Shown in pieces: positions 5,101 to 12,412 of a stretch of 64,000 nucleotides of DNA; position 1 is the first letter of the stretch, and the number at the start of each line of letters is the position of its first letter. The notes below the pieces were generated by a model. It worked only from the letters and a program-made list of their open reading frames with translations, was not told where the DNA came from and did not search any database. Location: contig NZ_CP015114.1 in assembly GCF_001618885.1 (NCBI RefSeq), positions 744,001 through 808,000 of the forward strand. The letters are read 5' to 3'. A program made the translations under genes and the position numbers. The stretch comes from Staphylococcus condimenti. Lineage in GTDB: Bacteria; Bacillota; Bacilli; Staphylococcales; Staphylococcaceae.

Positions 5101-5115
5101 ATTTTTTATCCCCTC
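5101..5115 (+). repeat. Right arm of the 15-bp inverted repeat
   Basis: ATTTTTTATCCCCTC is the exact reverse complement of 4573-4587. Part of it could instead pair locally (CCTATT 5098-5103 with AATAGG 5128-5133, CCCC 5110-5113 with GGGG 5122-5125), so two alternative folds exist. Confidence 0.85.
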
Positions 5116-5133
5116 CAGTATGGGGCGAATAGG

Positions 5134-5181
5134 TATAAAAATAACGCCTAACTGAGTTAGACGCTGAAAGGTGGTGATATT
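5134..5181 (+). promoter_or_regulatory. Promoter-like TATAAA, leader palindrome and ribosome binding site of the 48-aa gene
   Basis: TATAAA (5134-5139) is followed by the imperfect palindrome ACGCCTAACTGAGTTAGACG (5144-5163) and AAAGGTGGTG (5168-5177). The arrangement of -10, palindrome and AAAGGTGGTG resembles the two leaders near 1750 and 2120. A -35 is not clear. Confidence 0.4.
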
Positions 5182-5328
5182 GTGAGTGAAAAGAAATCAA
5201 ACAAAGAACAAATTGCTTGGGAAAAGAACGGTGGTGTTTCCCCTGGCAAAGGTGAATTTAGGAATCAAGAAACAGGACGGCTTCAATCTAAACCTGTTAA
5301 ACCACCTAAGCCACCAAGCAAGGATTAA
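5182..5328 (+). CDS. Small lysogeny-region protein, unknown function
   Basis: A 48-residue polar protein from GTG 5182: MSEKKSNKEQIAWEKNGGVS then a Pro/Lys-rich tail (PVKPPKPPSKD). Start chosen for AAAGGTGGTG four bases before. Its stop overlaps the stop region of the convergent membrane gene by four bases. I recognise no family. Its position between repressor block and integrase is where temperate phages carry host-acting cargo genes. Confidence 0.6.
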   Translation: MSEKKSNKEQIAWEKNGGVSPGKGEFRNQETGRLQSKPVKPPKPPSKD

Positions 5329-5945
5329 TAATGAATTAATATTATTTTAATATTTCTATCATAATCTAAATAAATAGATCTATTAATATTATCGCTTCTA
5401 TCATATATTCTTATCGCTTGCTCATATGTGGTTTTCGTATCAACTGTATTTTCTATTGATATTTCGGGAGAAGTGTAAGAAAACTCTCCTACTGTACCTT
5501 CTATAATTAATCTATTATCGAAATCAAATATATATGCTTGAGTATATTTTTTGTTTTTAGGTCTTGCATGTAATATTCTAGGCAACACTTTGTAATTAGA
5601 TTTAATAGATAATCCTGTTTTAACTTTCTTGTCATTCATGTACTTTTGTAACCACTTGAATACAAAAGGATATATATACATTGATAGAAGACAAACAATT
5701 ACTAAACTAATAATAAAAATAATAATTAATTTTATAGGAGAAATATTATTAATAGTAATACCTAGAAGATTTAAAGAAATAAATGCAATAAATACATTCA
5801 ATAAGGATAATGAAATTAGTAAAACAGATTTATCTGCATTTTGATTATTATTGTAAAACACAATGTCTAATTGAGTAAGTATCCAGTATGAAAAAAGTCC
5901 AGGTAAACCTGTTGCAACTATCGCTAATATAATATTAAAATCCAC
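5325..5945 (-). CDS. Prophage membrane protein (three helices plus cytoplasmic domain)
   Basis: A 206-residue protein from GTG 5945 (ribosome binding site AGGTGAG). Three predicted membrane helices at about residues 4-24, 42-64 and 70-95, then a soluble C-terminal half with a beta-rich segment (YIFDFDNRLIIEGTVGEFSY). The layout resembles DUF6338-type phage proteins, a low-certainty match. It is transcribed opposite to repressor and integrase, from its own promoter, as lysogenic-conversion or superinfection-exclusion genes often are. Very AT-rich. Confidence 0.65.
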   Translation of the reverse strand: MDFNIILAIVATGLPGLFSYWILTQLDIVFYNNNQNADKSVLLISLSLLNVFIAFISLNLLGITINNISPIKLIIIFIISLVIVCLLSMYIYPFVFKWLQKYMNDKKVKTGLSIKSNYKVLPRILHARPKNKKYTQAYIFDFDNRLIIEGTVGEFSYTSPEISIENTVDTKTTYEQAIRIYDRSDNINRSIYLDYDRNIKIILIHY

Positions 5946-6024
5946 TATCTCACCTACTTTTTCTTTAATTATAACATATAATTATATATGTTACACAGAA
6001 CGATAAACAAAAGTTATATTTACT

Positions 6025-6042
6025 GGGTACACCACCGTACCC
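6025..6042. repeat. GGGTAC inverted repeat upstream of integrase
   Basis: GGGTAC and GTACCC flank ACCACC, a perfect six-pair inverted repeat 35 bp before the integrase start. It could be a regulator site or a leader hairpin. Confidence 0.5.
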
Positions 6043-6076
6043 TTATTATTTTTTACCTTTTTAAAGGAGGATTGAT

Positions 6077-7105
6077 ATGACTGTCAGTAAAAGAAAGGAA
6101 CGCAACACTTGGCAATATGCTTTCGGTTATGAGGGTAAAACTTATCGTAAAAGCGGTTTTAAAACTAAAAGAGAAGCAACAGAAGCAGAAACAAAAGCGC
6201 GTGCAGAATTGTCAGAAGGTATGCAATTTGATAACGATGTAACGCTGCATGATTATTTTAAAGAATGGGCAGAAACTTATCGCAAGCCTAATGTGTCTGA
6301 AATTACGTACAGAACCTATACCACTATTATTAAGTTATTAGACAGTGATAAAATCGGTCATACGCCATTAAAAAATATTACTCGCAGAATGTATCAGAAA
6401 TTCATCACAAGTTATGCAGAAGAACATTCCAATGAAACCATACGTAAATTCAATGGTAATATATCTACTGCCGTTGACGATGCTGTGCATGAGGGTATTG
6501 TCAAAAAGAATTTTACTTATAAGGTTACGTATAAAGGCGAAGTGGAAGCACAAAAAGAAGATGATAAATATATAACAGTGGCAGAGTATACCAAATTGAA
6601 AGAAGCCGTTAGAGAAAGTAATTCACGATCATCACTTATTTTATTCATCATGATTGCTACGGGTTGCAGAATAAGCGGTGCAATCAGATTACAATATGAC
6701 TTTATTAATAAAAAAGATTGTACTTTGTATATAGATGAGAACAAAACAGATACCTCCCCTCGTACTGTTTCGATTACGCCAAATGATATGCAGCATATTC
6801 TAAGTGTGATTGACAGTTATCCGAAAAATATGAGCGGATTGGTTTTCGACTCCATAACGACTAATGCAGTAAATAAAGCACTCAAATGCTACTGCCAACG
6901 TTTGAATATAAAACCTATCACATCTCATGCGTTACGTCATACACATTGTTCTTATCTATTAAGCAAAGGTATATCGATTTATTATATCTCTAAACGATTA
7001 GGACACAAAAATATCAAAACAACTTTAGAAGTATATTCTCATTTATTAGAAGAAAGTTATGAAACGGAAAATGATAAAGCTATTAATGCTTTAAAAGTTT
7101 TGTAG
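6077..7105 (+). CDS. int: Phage tyrosine-family integrase
   Basis: A 342-residue site-specific recombinase. The N-terminus (residues 1-50, WQYAFGYEGKTYRKSGFKTK) is an AP2-like arm-binding domain, then a core-binding SAM-like domain (about 55-150), then the catalytic domain. Catalytic residues seen are Arg198 (ATGCRISGAI), His284-x-x-Arg287 (HALRHTH), His310 (LGHKN) and nucleophile Tyr320 (EVYSH). It integrates and, with an excisionase, excises the prophage. AAAGGAGG lies seven bases before ATG. The gene reads toward the attachment site 60 bp downstream. Confidence 0.95.
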   Translation: MTVSKRKERNTWQYAFGYEGKTYRKSGFKTKREATEAETKARAELSEGMQFDNDVTLHDYFKEWAETYRKPNVSEITYRTYTTIIKLLDSDKIGHTPLKNITRRMYQKFITSYAEEHSNETIRKFNGNISTAVDDAVHEGIVKKNFTYKVTYKGEVEAQKEDDKYITVAEYTKLKEAVRESNSRSSLILFIMIATGCRISGAIRLQYDFINKKDCTLYIDENKTDTSPRTVSITPNDMQHILSVIDSYPKNMSGLVFDSITTNAVNKALKCYCQRLNIKPITSHALRHTHCSYLLSKGISIYYISKRLGHKNIKTTLEVYSHLLEESYETENDKAINALKVL

Positions 7106-7108
7106 CGG

Positions 7109-7128
7109 AACTACACCATAACTACACC
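7109..7128 (+). repeat. Direct repeats AACTACACC, likely integrase arm sites
   Basis: AACTACACC occurs at 7109-7117 and 7120-7128, right after the integrase stop and before the attachment core. Short direct repeats at this place are typical arm-type binding sites of integrases with an AP2-like domain. Confidence 0.55.
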
Positions 7129-7164
7129 AAATAACCGAAAACACTGGTATTCAGGCGTTTATAC

Positions 7165-7180
7165 AATCCCTCCCAGGACG
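7165..7180 (+). other. Right prophage attachment site: 3' end of a tRNA gene (probably tRNA-Arg)
   Basis: AATCCCTCCCAGGACG reads as the last part of a tRNA: end of the T-loop, T-stem strand CCCTC, acceptor strand CCAGGAC and discriminator G. The matching 5' acceptor GTCCTGG is typical of tRNA-Arg in Bacillales. No tRNA body precedes it, so this is the duplicated fragment; the complete tRNA should be at the other end of the prophage, left of the window. Confidence 0.7.
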
Positions 7181-7188
7181 TCTATTAG

Positions 7189-7220
7189 AGCCTTTAACCC
7201 TTGTGGTTATGGGCTTTTTT
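7189..7220 (+). terminator. Rho-independent terminator after the attachment site
   Basis: AGCCTTTAACC and GGTTATGGGCT form a stem with a CTTGT loop followed by six T. It probably was the terminator of the tRNA gene that the phage entered. Confidence 0.75.
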
Positions 7221-7495
7221 ATTTTTATAGGGAAAATTTAAGGAAATCAAATTCAATAAACTCTTATGTTACGAACGCTAAAGATAATTAAATAAAATAG
7301 AAATATAGTTTATAAAGATGATAACTAACATTGTTAAATAAAAAAACCACTACTTTGTCTAAAAAATAGCGGTTACCTAGTAGAATTTTCGTTAAAAAAC
7401 TTTTACTGCCCATAAATTATTTGTCATAAAATCATTTTAATTATGCTTTTCGCTTGGAAGAATCAATTGGAAAGGGTCTACAAATAATGGTTAAA
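7221..7495. other. Intergenic AT-rich stretch
   Basis: No open frame with a ribosome binding site was found. A weak inverted repeat (AACCACTA near 7345 with TAGCGGTT near 7366) flanked by an A-run could end leftward transcription. Confidence 0.4.
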
Positions 7496-7644
7496 CTATA
7501 TTGCTTGATCATACACATATATAATTCTTTCCCCAGAAGTCACTCCATTATTATTATCAGAACCAAATAAATCTGTGGAAAATATTTCTTTCAAAAACAA
7601 CAATGGTGTTATTACAAAAAATAAAATGAGAGTTATTTTTTCAT
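7496..7644 (-). pseudogene. Frameshifted small secreted or membrane peptide
   Basis: After AGAGGTAACAGC the start reads ATG, six A, TAA. With one more A the frame would be open: MKKITLILFFVITPLLFLKE then a polar tail ending YVYDQAI before TAG 7498-7496 (49 residues). The upstream sequence (GTTACCTCT motif) is nearly the same as that before the HIRAN gene at 8722, so the two leaders are related. A one-base loss in the A-run explains the break; slippage could restore it. Confidence 0.5.
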
Positions 7645-7780
7645 GCTGTTACCTCTGTTAATCATTTATGTCTGTAGTTGTTTATATTCTTGTTATTCTA
7701 TCTTTATATTAACTTTTTTTGACCTCAGTCATTTAATTGCTTTGAAAATAATAAGGGCAGCGTAGATTTCCTGATTATTT

Positions 7781-8722
7781 TTATTTGTAGTAAGACACTG
7801 TCAAAATTAAGCCGTAAGGATTTTCTTTCGTCTTAATTTTATCTTCAAAATCATCAAATTCTTTATATTTACCACCATAAATATAAGCGTTGCAAGTAAC
7901 TATATCGTCGACATAATTGTTAAATATAGCTGCATCCTCTTTGGGAATATATCCAATATGAAATTCACCATATTCATTTGAAACCATAACTTTTATAGCA
8001 TTTGCATCATATCTATTGTCAGGTTCTTTTTCTAAATAGACTCCGTGAATGCTTTCATCATCTTGTATTTCGTATATTTTATCTCCGAACTCCAATTCTT
8101 CTCTTAGTTCCATCCCTCTTAAATCATCATACAAAGGATAAAATTCTTCATTCTTTTTCATAGCATTTATCATTTTCTTCAGTTTTTCTCGTCTGTTCTC
8201 ATAATTCAATCCAACCACAGGAAATGATTCGTAAAAAAGATTATCTTCATCATTTTTATTCGCGACACTATTAGTTATATTATTTGGAGTTTCTTGTTCA
8301 ACTGGAAAACTGAGCGACTTTATTCGTTCTTCATTTTTTGAATAATCAATAATGTCTTGATTAGTAGATTCAGTGTGTTTTGAATTAATCTCAGTATTTT
8401 CCTTTTCAAATTTTGCATTATTTATTTTTTCGTTTTGCTTTTCTTTTACTGGTGTAGAATTTTCTTCGTATTTTCTTTCAGCCTGCTTCTTTCGATATTC
8501 TTCTTCAAGTTTCTTTAGTAAATAGTTTTCTTTAGGTTTATTCATTTCATTCATTTTTTTGATTTTTACTAACTTGTAAATGCTGAATATCAACAATAAT
8601 AAGAATACCAGAAACAATAAAATATCTATTTCTTCTGCTCCGTCTTCACTGATAGAAATAATTCCGCCTATAATCATAAAAATTGAAAACCCTATAAATA
8701 CCCAGTACATGACTTTTTTCAT
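7781..8722 (-). CDS. Membrane-anchored HIRAN-domain protein
   Basis: A 313-residue protein. Residues 5-25 and 33-52 are membrane helices, residues about 60-155 are a charged, probably helical linker (YRKKQAERKYEENSTPVKEK), and residues about 200-310 are a HIRAN-like domain (GVYLEKEPDNRYDANAIKVM ... GEFHIGYIPKEDAAIF). HIRAN domains bind single-stranded DNA 3' ends and are usually fused to helicases or nucleases; a membrane-tethered one is less usual. Ribosome binding site AGAGGTAAC before ATG 8722. It lies in the accessory region beside the prophage, so a defence or DNA-uptake role is possible but unproven. Confidence 0.75.
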   Translation of the reverse strand: MKKVMYWVFIGFSIFMIIGGIISISEDGAEEIDILLFLVFLLLLIFSIYKLVKIKKMNEMNKPKENYLLKKLEEEYRKKQAERKYEENSTPVKEKQNEKINNAKFEKENTEINSKHTESTNQDIIDYSKNEERIKSLSFPVEQETPNNITNSVANKNDEDNLFYESFPVVGLNYENRREKLKKMINAMKKNEEFYPLYDDLRGMELREELEFGDKIYEIQDDESIHGVYLEKEPDNRYDANAIKVMVSNEYGEFHIGYIPKEDAAIFNNYVDDIVTCNAYIYGGKYKEFDDFEDKIKTKENPYGLILTVSYYK

Positions 8723-8800
8723 TGTTGTTACCTCTATTCATATTAGTTATTCATTATTTACTTTTTTGAAAACAACAAAAGCAGAGTGACTGCACAATTT

Positions 8801-9271
8801 TTATTCCATAGGCCCCGCTAATGTAGGCTCTTGCATGCCATACGGTGATTGTTTGCTCAATTCTCTCATTCTTTCAATTTGAGCAGGTGTAGGATTATCG
8901 AAATCAATTCCTTCATTCAACGCTTGTTGTCTTGCAGTATTGACAGGTGCTTGTTGAGTAGGTTGTACATTCTGTTCTTGTTGAACGGGTTGCTGTTCAT
9001 TTGTCTGTTGAGGTGCTTCCACTTGTTGTGTATTGTCTGGTTGTACTGTGGGTTGCTCGCTATTATAAACTTGTTGATCGGAGTTTTCTTTTTGTTGGTT
9101 GTCTGCCATTTCTTTTTTATCTGATTTCTTTTTATCTTCTTTTCCTTTCTTAGCCTTAGAGTCTTTTTTCTTAGATTCCGACTTCTTATCCTCTGATTTA
9201 CTTTCCTCTTTTTGGCCGCATGCTGCTAAAACTAAGAAACTTGCTAATAATAAAAATAAGACTTTTTTCAT
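8801..9271 (-). CDS. Lipoprotein with low-complexity linker
   Basis: A 156-residue lipoprotein: signal peptide with lipobox LAAC (Cys18), then a Lys/Ser/Asp-rich segment, then a Gln-rich segment (QQTNEQQPVQQEQNVQPTQQ) and a short conserved-looking C-terminus (GIDFDNPTPAQIERMRELSK). The signal peptide is nearly the same as that of the broken lipoprotein at 11651-12225, so they are paralogues. It is exported and anchored to the outer face of the membrane. Function unknown. Confidence 0.8.
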   Translation of the reverse strand: MKKVLFLLLASFLVLAACGQKEESKSEDKKSESKKKDSKAKKGKEDKKKSDKKEMADNQQKENSDQQVYNSEQPTVQPDNTQQVEAPQQTNEQQPVQQEQNVQPTQQAPVNTARQQALNEGIDFDNPTPAQIERMRELSKQSPYGMQEPTLAGPME

Positions 9272-9293
9272 AGTAATATCCCTCTACTTTGTT

Positions 9294-9509
9294 TTATTTA
9301 TCTAATCCAGCAGATTCAAGTTGTTCCTGAATCCATTCGTTATGCTCTTCAACATTTGCGTTGTGTTTTGCGACTTCGGCATCATATTCGCTTGCTTTAT
9401 CTGCCATACCTTGTATATCTTCGTCACTTATATTTCCAGAAGGATTATTTGCTTTATGAGGCGATACATATAATACAATCCTCTTATATAATTCTAATCT
9501 ATTGCAACA
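9294..9509 (-). pseudogene. 3' fragment of a small polar protein gene
   Basis: The frame is open from 9509 to TAA 9296-9294 and encodes a polar helical tail (VEEHNEWIQEQLESAGLDK at the end), but there is no start codon or ribosome binding site at its head; the only ATG is internal (near 9404). It looks like the remnant of a lipoprotein or secreted protein gene whose 5' part is gone. Confidence 0.45.
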
Positions 9510-9587
9510 TTAATTCATACATATATTTAAGTGCATTTCACAAAAAAAGTAACACTTTATATATGTATATATTTAAAAAACCACCTG

Positions 9588-9905
9588 TTAAGGCAGCTTA
9601 TCCAATAACTTACTAATATATTTGTCTTATTCGACTTCCTGTCACACCCATTATCTCTCCTATTTCATTTTTCATTGTAACTTTTACCTTCGACAAGTAT
9701 TTCAAATATATAAAATTCCTTATCTGTCCAGATTACATCTATGACTGGTTCCAATTCATTAAAAAACATATTATCTTCTAATTTTTCTGTTGAATGATGA
9801 TTTAAAGAAAAGGATTCATCTATATTATCCTGTTTTTATTCAAACGAATCATTTCCACAATTTTTATAATTCCTTATAAAAGTCCTTACTATTTTTTGTC
9901 ATTAA
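9588..9905 (-). pseudogene. Decayed sigma-70-family region 4 (SigS-like) gene
   Basis: Conceptual translation with two frameshifts gives DKEFYIFEILVEGKSY, then NEIGEIMGVTGSRIRQIY, then SKLLDKLP and a stop at 9590-9588. The middle piece is a textbook sigma region 4.2 helix-turn-helix. Frames change near 9668 (tgaaaaatga) and near 9608 (one extra T), and a further stop lies upstream. Staphylococci carry a small ECF-like sigma factor, SigS, that ends similarly; which sigma gene this was is uncertain. Confidence 0.55.
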
Positions 9906-10045
9906 CCATTAATCTTTCTATTATCCACTACAAACCCCCCGGGACGTAATAGAATTTTAGAAGATAGTTGAAAGCCCTTTATATACTACATTCCGCCTAT
10001 TTTTAGAAAGAAAAAACAGATTTATTTCGATGCTTTTTTAACTAT

Positions 10046-10078
10046 TAAAAACCCACCTATTAATTTAGGCGGATAATT
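10046..10078 (-). terminator. Terminator of the acetyltransferase gene
   Basis: On the minus strand CCGCCTAA-ATTAA-TAGGTGG forms a stem followed by a T-run just after the stop codon. Confidence 0.6.
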
Positions 10079-10088
10079 TTTATCTCTA

Positions 10089-10580
10089 TTATGCTACTAG
10101 TTCCGGTTCCACGATCTGAGCTGGAATACCAACTGCGACGCTATTGTCAGGTACATTTTTAGTAACCACTGCGTTTGCACCAATTTTTACATTGTTTCCT
10201 ATTTCGAGATCACCAATGATTTTTGTTCCTGTTCCTATCATTACATTATCTCCAATACTTGCAGCCTGTTCACTTTTGAAATCGTTAATCCCTATAGTAG
10301 CTTGGTGAAACATTCTGCAGTCATTTCCAATTACTGCAGTTGAATGTATTACAACACCAATTCCATCATGTTCCAACCTGAATCTTTCCCCTATTTGAGC
10401 AGTTGGATGTATGTCTGAATTTGAAATTGCTTTAATTGCACCTTTCAACATTTTGTATAACAAAATCAAAGATTTATAATCCTTTCGATAAGCATAATTA
10501 CCTAATCTATAATGTGCTATCACCATCTTGCTTATCAAAGAATAATTTACATTCAAATCTTCTTTTAGTTCACTAAACAT
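10089..10580 (-). CDS. Serine acetyltransferase-like hexapeptide-repeat enzyme
   Basis: A 163-residue protein of the left-handed beta-helix acetyltransferase family. Repeats such as IGNDCRMFHQATIGINDFKS and IGDNVMIGTGTKIIGDLEIG form the helix, and the H-D-G-I-G and H-Q-A-T-I-G motifs match serine O-acetyltransferases. It is shorter than classical CysE (about 200-270 residues), lacking most of the N-terminal helical domain, as in the serine acetyltransferase-like enzymes of polysaccharide clusters. It stands alone here, so the substrate cannot be read from neighbours. Confidence 0.75.
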   Translation of the reverse strand: MFSELKEDLNVNYSLISKMVIAHYRLGNYAYRKDYKSLILLYKMLKGAIKAISNSDIHPTAQIGERFRLEHDGIGVVIHSTAVIGNDCRMFHQATIGINDFKSEQAASIGDNVMIGTGTKIIGDLEIGNNVKIGANAVVTKNVPDNSVAVGIPAQIVEPELVA

Positions 10581-10879
10581 TTCGCACCTCTTTTTCTTGG
10601 CTTAAAAACAGTATTACAAAATAGTATAATTCAAAATTATGTTGTGAATTAACTATTTTTGTAAAGATTATGTAAAAAAGAGAGCTGCCTTAGCCAAGCA
10701 AACCTATCTTATGTCTTGAAATTACGAATTGTTTTTTTACACATTGCTTAATTGTATCCCATAATTTGTCTACTCCATGATTAGCGTGTTTTTACTTATG
10801 ATTCAAAAAATAATCTTTATTCTTCAAAACATTCATAGACAAAATAAACATTGTCTTTAGATATTCTTTATGGATTTTT
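10581..10879. other. Intergenic region without a recognisable gene
   Basis: AT-rich; contains the likely acetyltransferase promoter near 10620 and nothing else that I can support. Confidence 0.4.
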
Positions 10880-11377
10880 TTATTTAACGTAACCTTTTTT
10901 CAATACGTTTTCAATTCTTTCTTGTAATACATGTTTTTTCACGCTGTATTCAAAAGATACAATATTTACAGCTCTTTGTGCTTTTCTGTGTGCATTAATT
11001 GTATGTGTCTTTTCAAATTCTCTTACTAATTGTTCAGCATTCTGCAACTGTTGCGCTCTCTTTAATAACAAATCATTTTTCTTCTCTGACTTTGTCGTTG
11101 CTGGACGAGCGCCATATCCAAAAGTACCATCATTATATTCAACGATGTTGTAGTCATGTTTTATTTTAATATACTTAGGTGTTTGGTTAAATTTAGGTCT
11201 AGATTGATATTTATAAGTTCCATCGTTGTATTCAACAATATTGTTATTAATACTGACAGGTTTCTTGTCTCTAGGTCCATAAGATTCACTTGCTTCAATA
11301 CTGCCTGCTAATGTTGTAACTGTTACTCCTAATGCCGCTAACGCTAATAATGATTTTGCTATAATTTTATTTTTCAT
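10880..11377 (-). CDS. efb: Extracellular fibrinogen/complement-binding protein, Efb homologue
   Basis: A 165-residue secreted protein, the same length as S. aureus Efb. The signal peptide is followed by [14 protein letters not shown]; two repeats ([20 protein letters not shown] and [16 protein letters not shown]) form the fibrinogen-binding part. The C-terminal three-helix domain ([20 protein letters not shown] ...) binds complement C3d in S. aureus; its key Arg and Asn, known there as R131 and N138, are present in [12 protein letters not shown] 11377 follows GGAGGATTTAATT. In S. aureus efb lies near hla, close to the murI-rdgB-yfcE block, as here. The function in this species is inferred. 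Confidence 0.9.
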   Translation of the reverse strand: MKNKIIAKSLLALAALGVTVTTLAGSIEASESYGPRDKKPVSINNNIVEYNDGTYKYQSRPKFNQTPKYIKIKHDYNIVEYNDGTFGYGARPATTKSEKKNDLLLKRAQQLQNAEQLVREFEKTHTINAHRKAQRAVNIVSFEYSVKKHVLQERIENVLKKGYVK

Positions 11378-11608
11378 AATTAAATCCTCCATGTAATCTT
11401 ATATGATTACATACAATACACTATTTACAACAAAACAGTAATTAACTCATTATTAACAAACAATAAAACAATTATTATTACCAAAAATTATGAATCCCGA
11501 TTTTTCTTGTTATTCAATCATTAAAGGTATTGCTATAAATTTTTTCTCTATCAATTAACAATTCTATTGTTGATTGAATCTATAATCTTCTAAACTCTTT
11601 TCATACTA

Positions 11609-11640
11609 AAAAAGACTCTCATGTTATGAGAGCCTTAAAA
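11609..11640. terminator. Bidirectional terminator
   Basis: CTCTCAT-GTT-ATGAGAG (11616-11632) with an A-run before and AAAAA after; serves the leftward lipoprotein gene. Confidence 0.7.
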
Positions 11641-11650
11641 AATTATATTA

Positions 11651-12225
11651 TTAATGTTCATCGGGAACTGATTTTCCATCTGGCGACATACATCCACCGA
11701 CCGTACATGTTGTACCGTCAGGTTTAGTGATACCAACTGCATCTCCGCCACCTGGAGCTTGATGCCAGGTATTACCTTCAGCATCAACAATTCCATTTAC
11801 ATTTTGACCACTTTTTAATTTTTGCGTTACTTCTTCTTCTGTTGGTGCTTGATTTTGTTGTGGTTGTGGTGCTTGCTGCGCTACATTTTGTTCAGTCGCA
11901 TTTGATTGATTGTATTGTTGTTGTGCTCCATTTTGTTCTGCAGCATTTTGATCTGCGGCACTTTGCTGATTATTGTTTTGTACCTCATTAGTCTGTTGCT
12001 CATTTTCCATTGCTGTTTCTGATTGTTGGTTATTATCCACATTTTCGTTGTCATCTTTATTTTCTTTTGTCTTATCTTTCTTTTTTCTGATTTTTCTTTG
12101 TCATCTTTTTTAGTTTCTTTTTTAGTTGTTTCTGATTTATTATCATCAGACTTGCTATCATCTTTTTGTCCACATGCCCCTAAAACTAAAAAACTAGCTA
12201 ATAATAAAAATAAAACCTTTTTCAC
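11651..12225 (-). pseudogene. Lipoprotein interrupted by a frameshift in an A-run (possibly phase-variable)
   Basis: The 5' part encodes a lipoprotein signal (MKKVLFLLLASFLVLGAC) and a charged linker; the 3' part, in another frame, encodes a Gln/Asn-rich linker and the C-terminal domain (EEEVTQKLKSGQNVNGIVDA ... CTVGGCMSPDGKSVPDEH). One extra A in the six-A run (T-run 12080-12085 on the plus strand) would join both frames into about 191 residues. The two Cys of TCTVGGCM may form a disulfide. Paralogue of the lipoprotein at 8801. Slippage in the A-run could switch it on and off. Confidence 0.7.
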
Positions 12226-12412
12226 TATACATGTCCCCTTTTCTTTGCATAATATTCCTTTATTAATCAGTTTAATGTATTGGAAGATAAATTAAAACAA
12301 CAAATTTGATTTTTAATAAAAAAGTTGACGTAAACAAAAATAAAATCTTTTATCAGTAAAAACCTTGGTTTTTAGGGTATAAATATTAAAACTAACAAAG
12401 GGGTTTTTCAAA

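Larger units (their letters stand above)
4573..5115 (+). ncRNA. Circularly permuted group I intron (IA2 type) flanking a 177-nt exon
   Basis: The halves of a group I ribozyme occur in swapped order. Upstream are the P8 3' strand, J8/7, the P7 3' strand (TATGC), a GAAA-capped P9 and the terminal G at 4678. Downstream are P1, P2 with GTAA loop, P3, P4-P6, the P7 5' strand (GCATA), P7.1, the P3 3' strand and the P8 5' strand. Long-range pairs are P3 4893-4900/5000-5007, P7 4970-4974/4615-4619 and P8 5008-5017/4598-4607 (10 of 10). The core words (AAACCTAAGT, GAGCCAAGC, GTGCAACG, CTGAAC) match my memory of the phage Twort orf142-I2 and T4 td introns. The order predicts splicing into a circular exon and no ligated linear mRNA. 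It lies directly after immA in the lysogeny transcript. There is no homing endonuclease. Confidence 0.9.

Noticed and set aside
4573-5115. Inverted repeats read as ends of an insertion sequence, MITE or IStron
   Set aside because: No transposase, no target duplication seen, and the content is explained in full by two group I intron halves; the arms lie where an outer RNA helix is expected.
7140-7220. tmRNA gene at the attachment site
   Set aside because: The sequence lacks the tmRNA 3' end; it fits a tRNA acceptor and T-arm instead.
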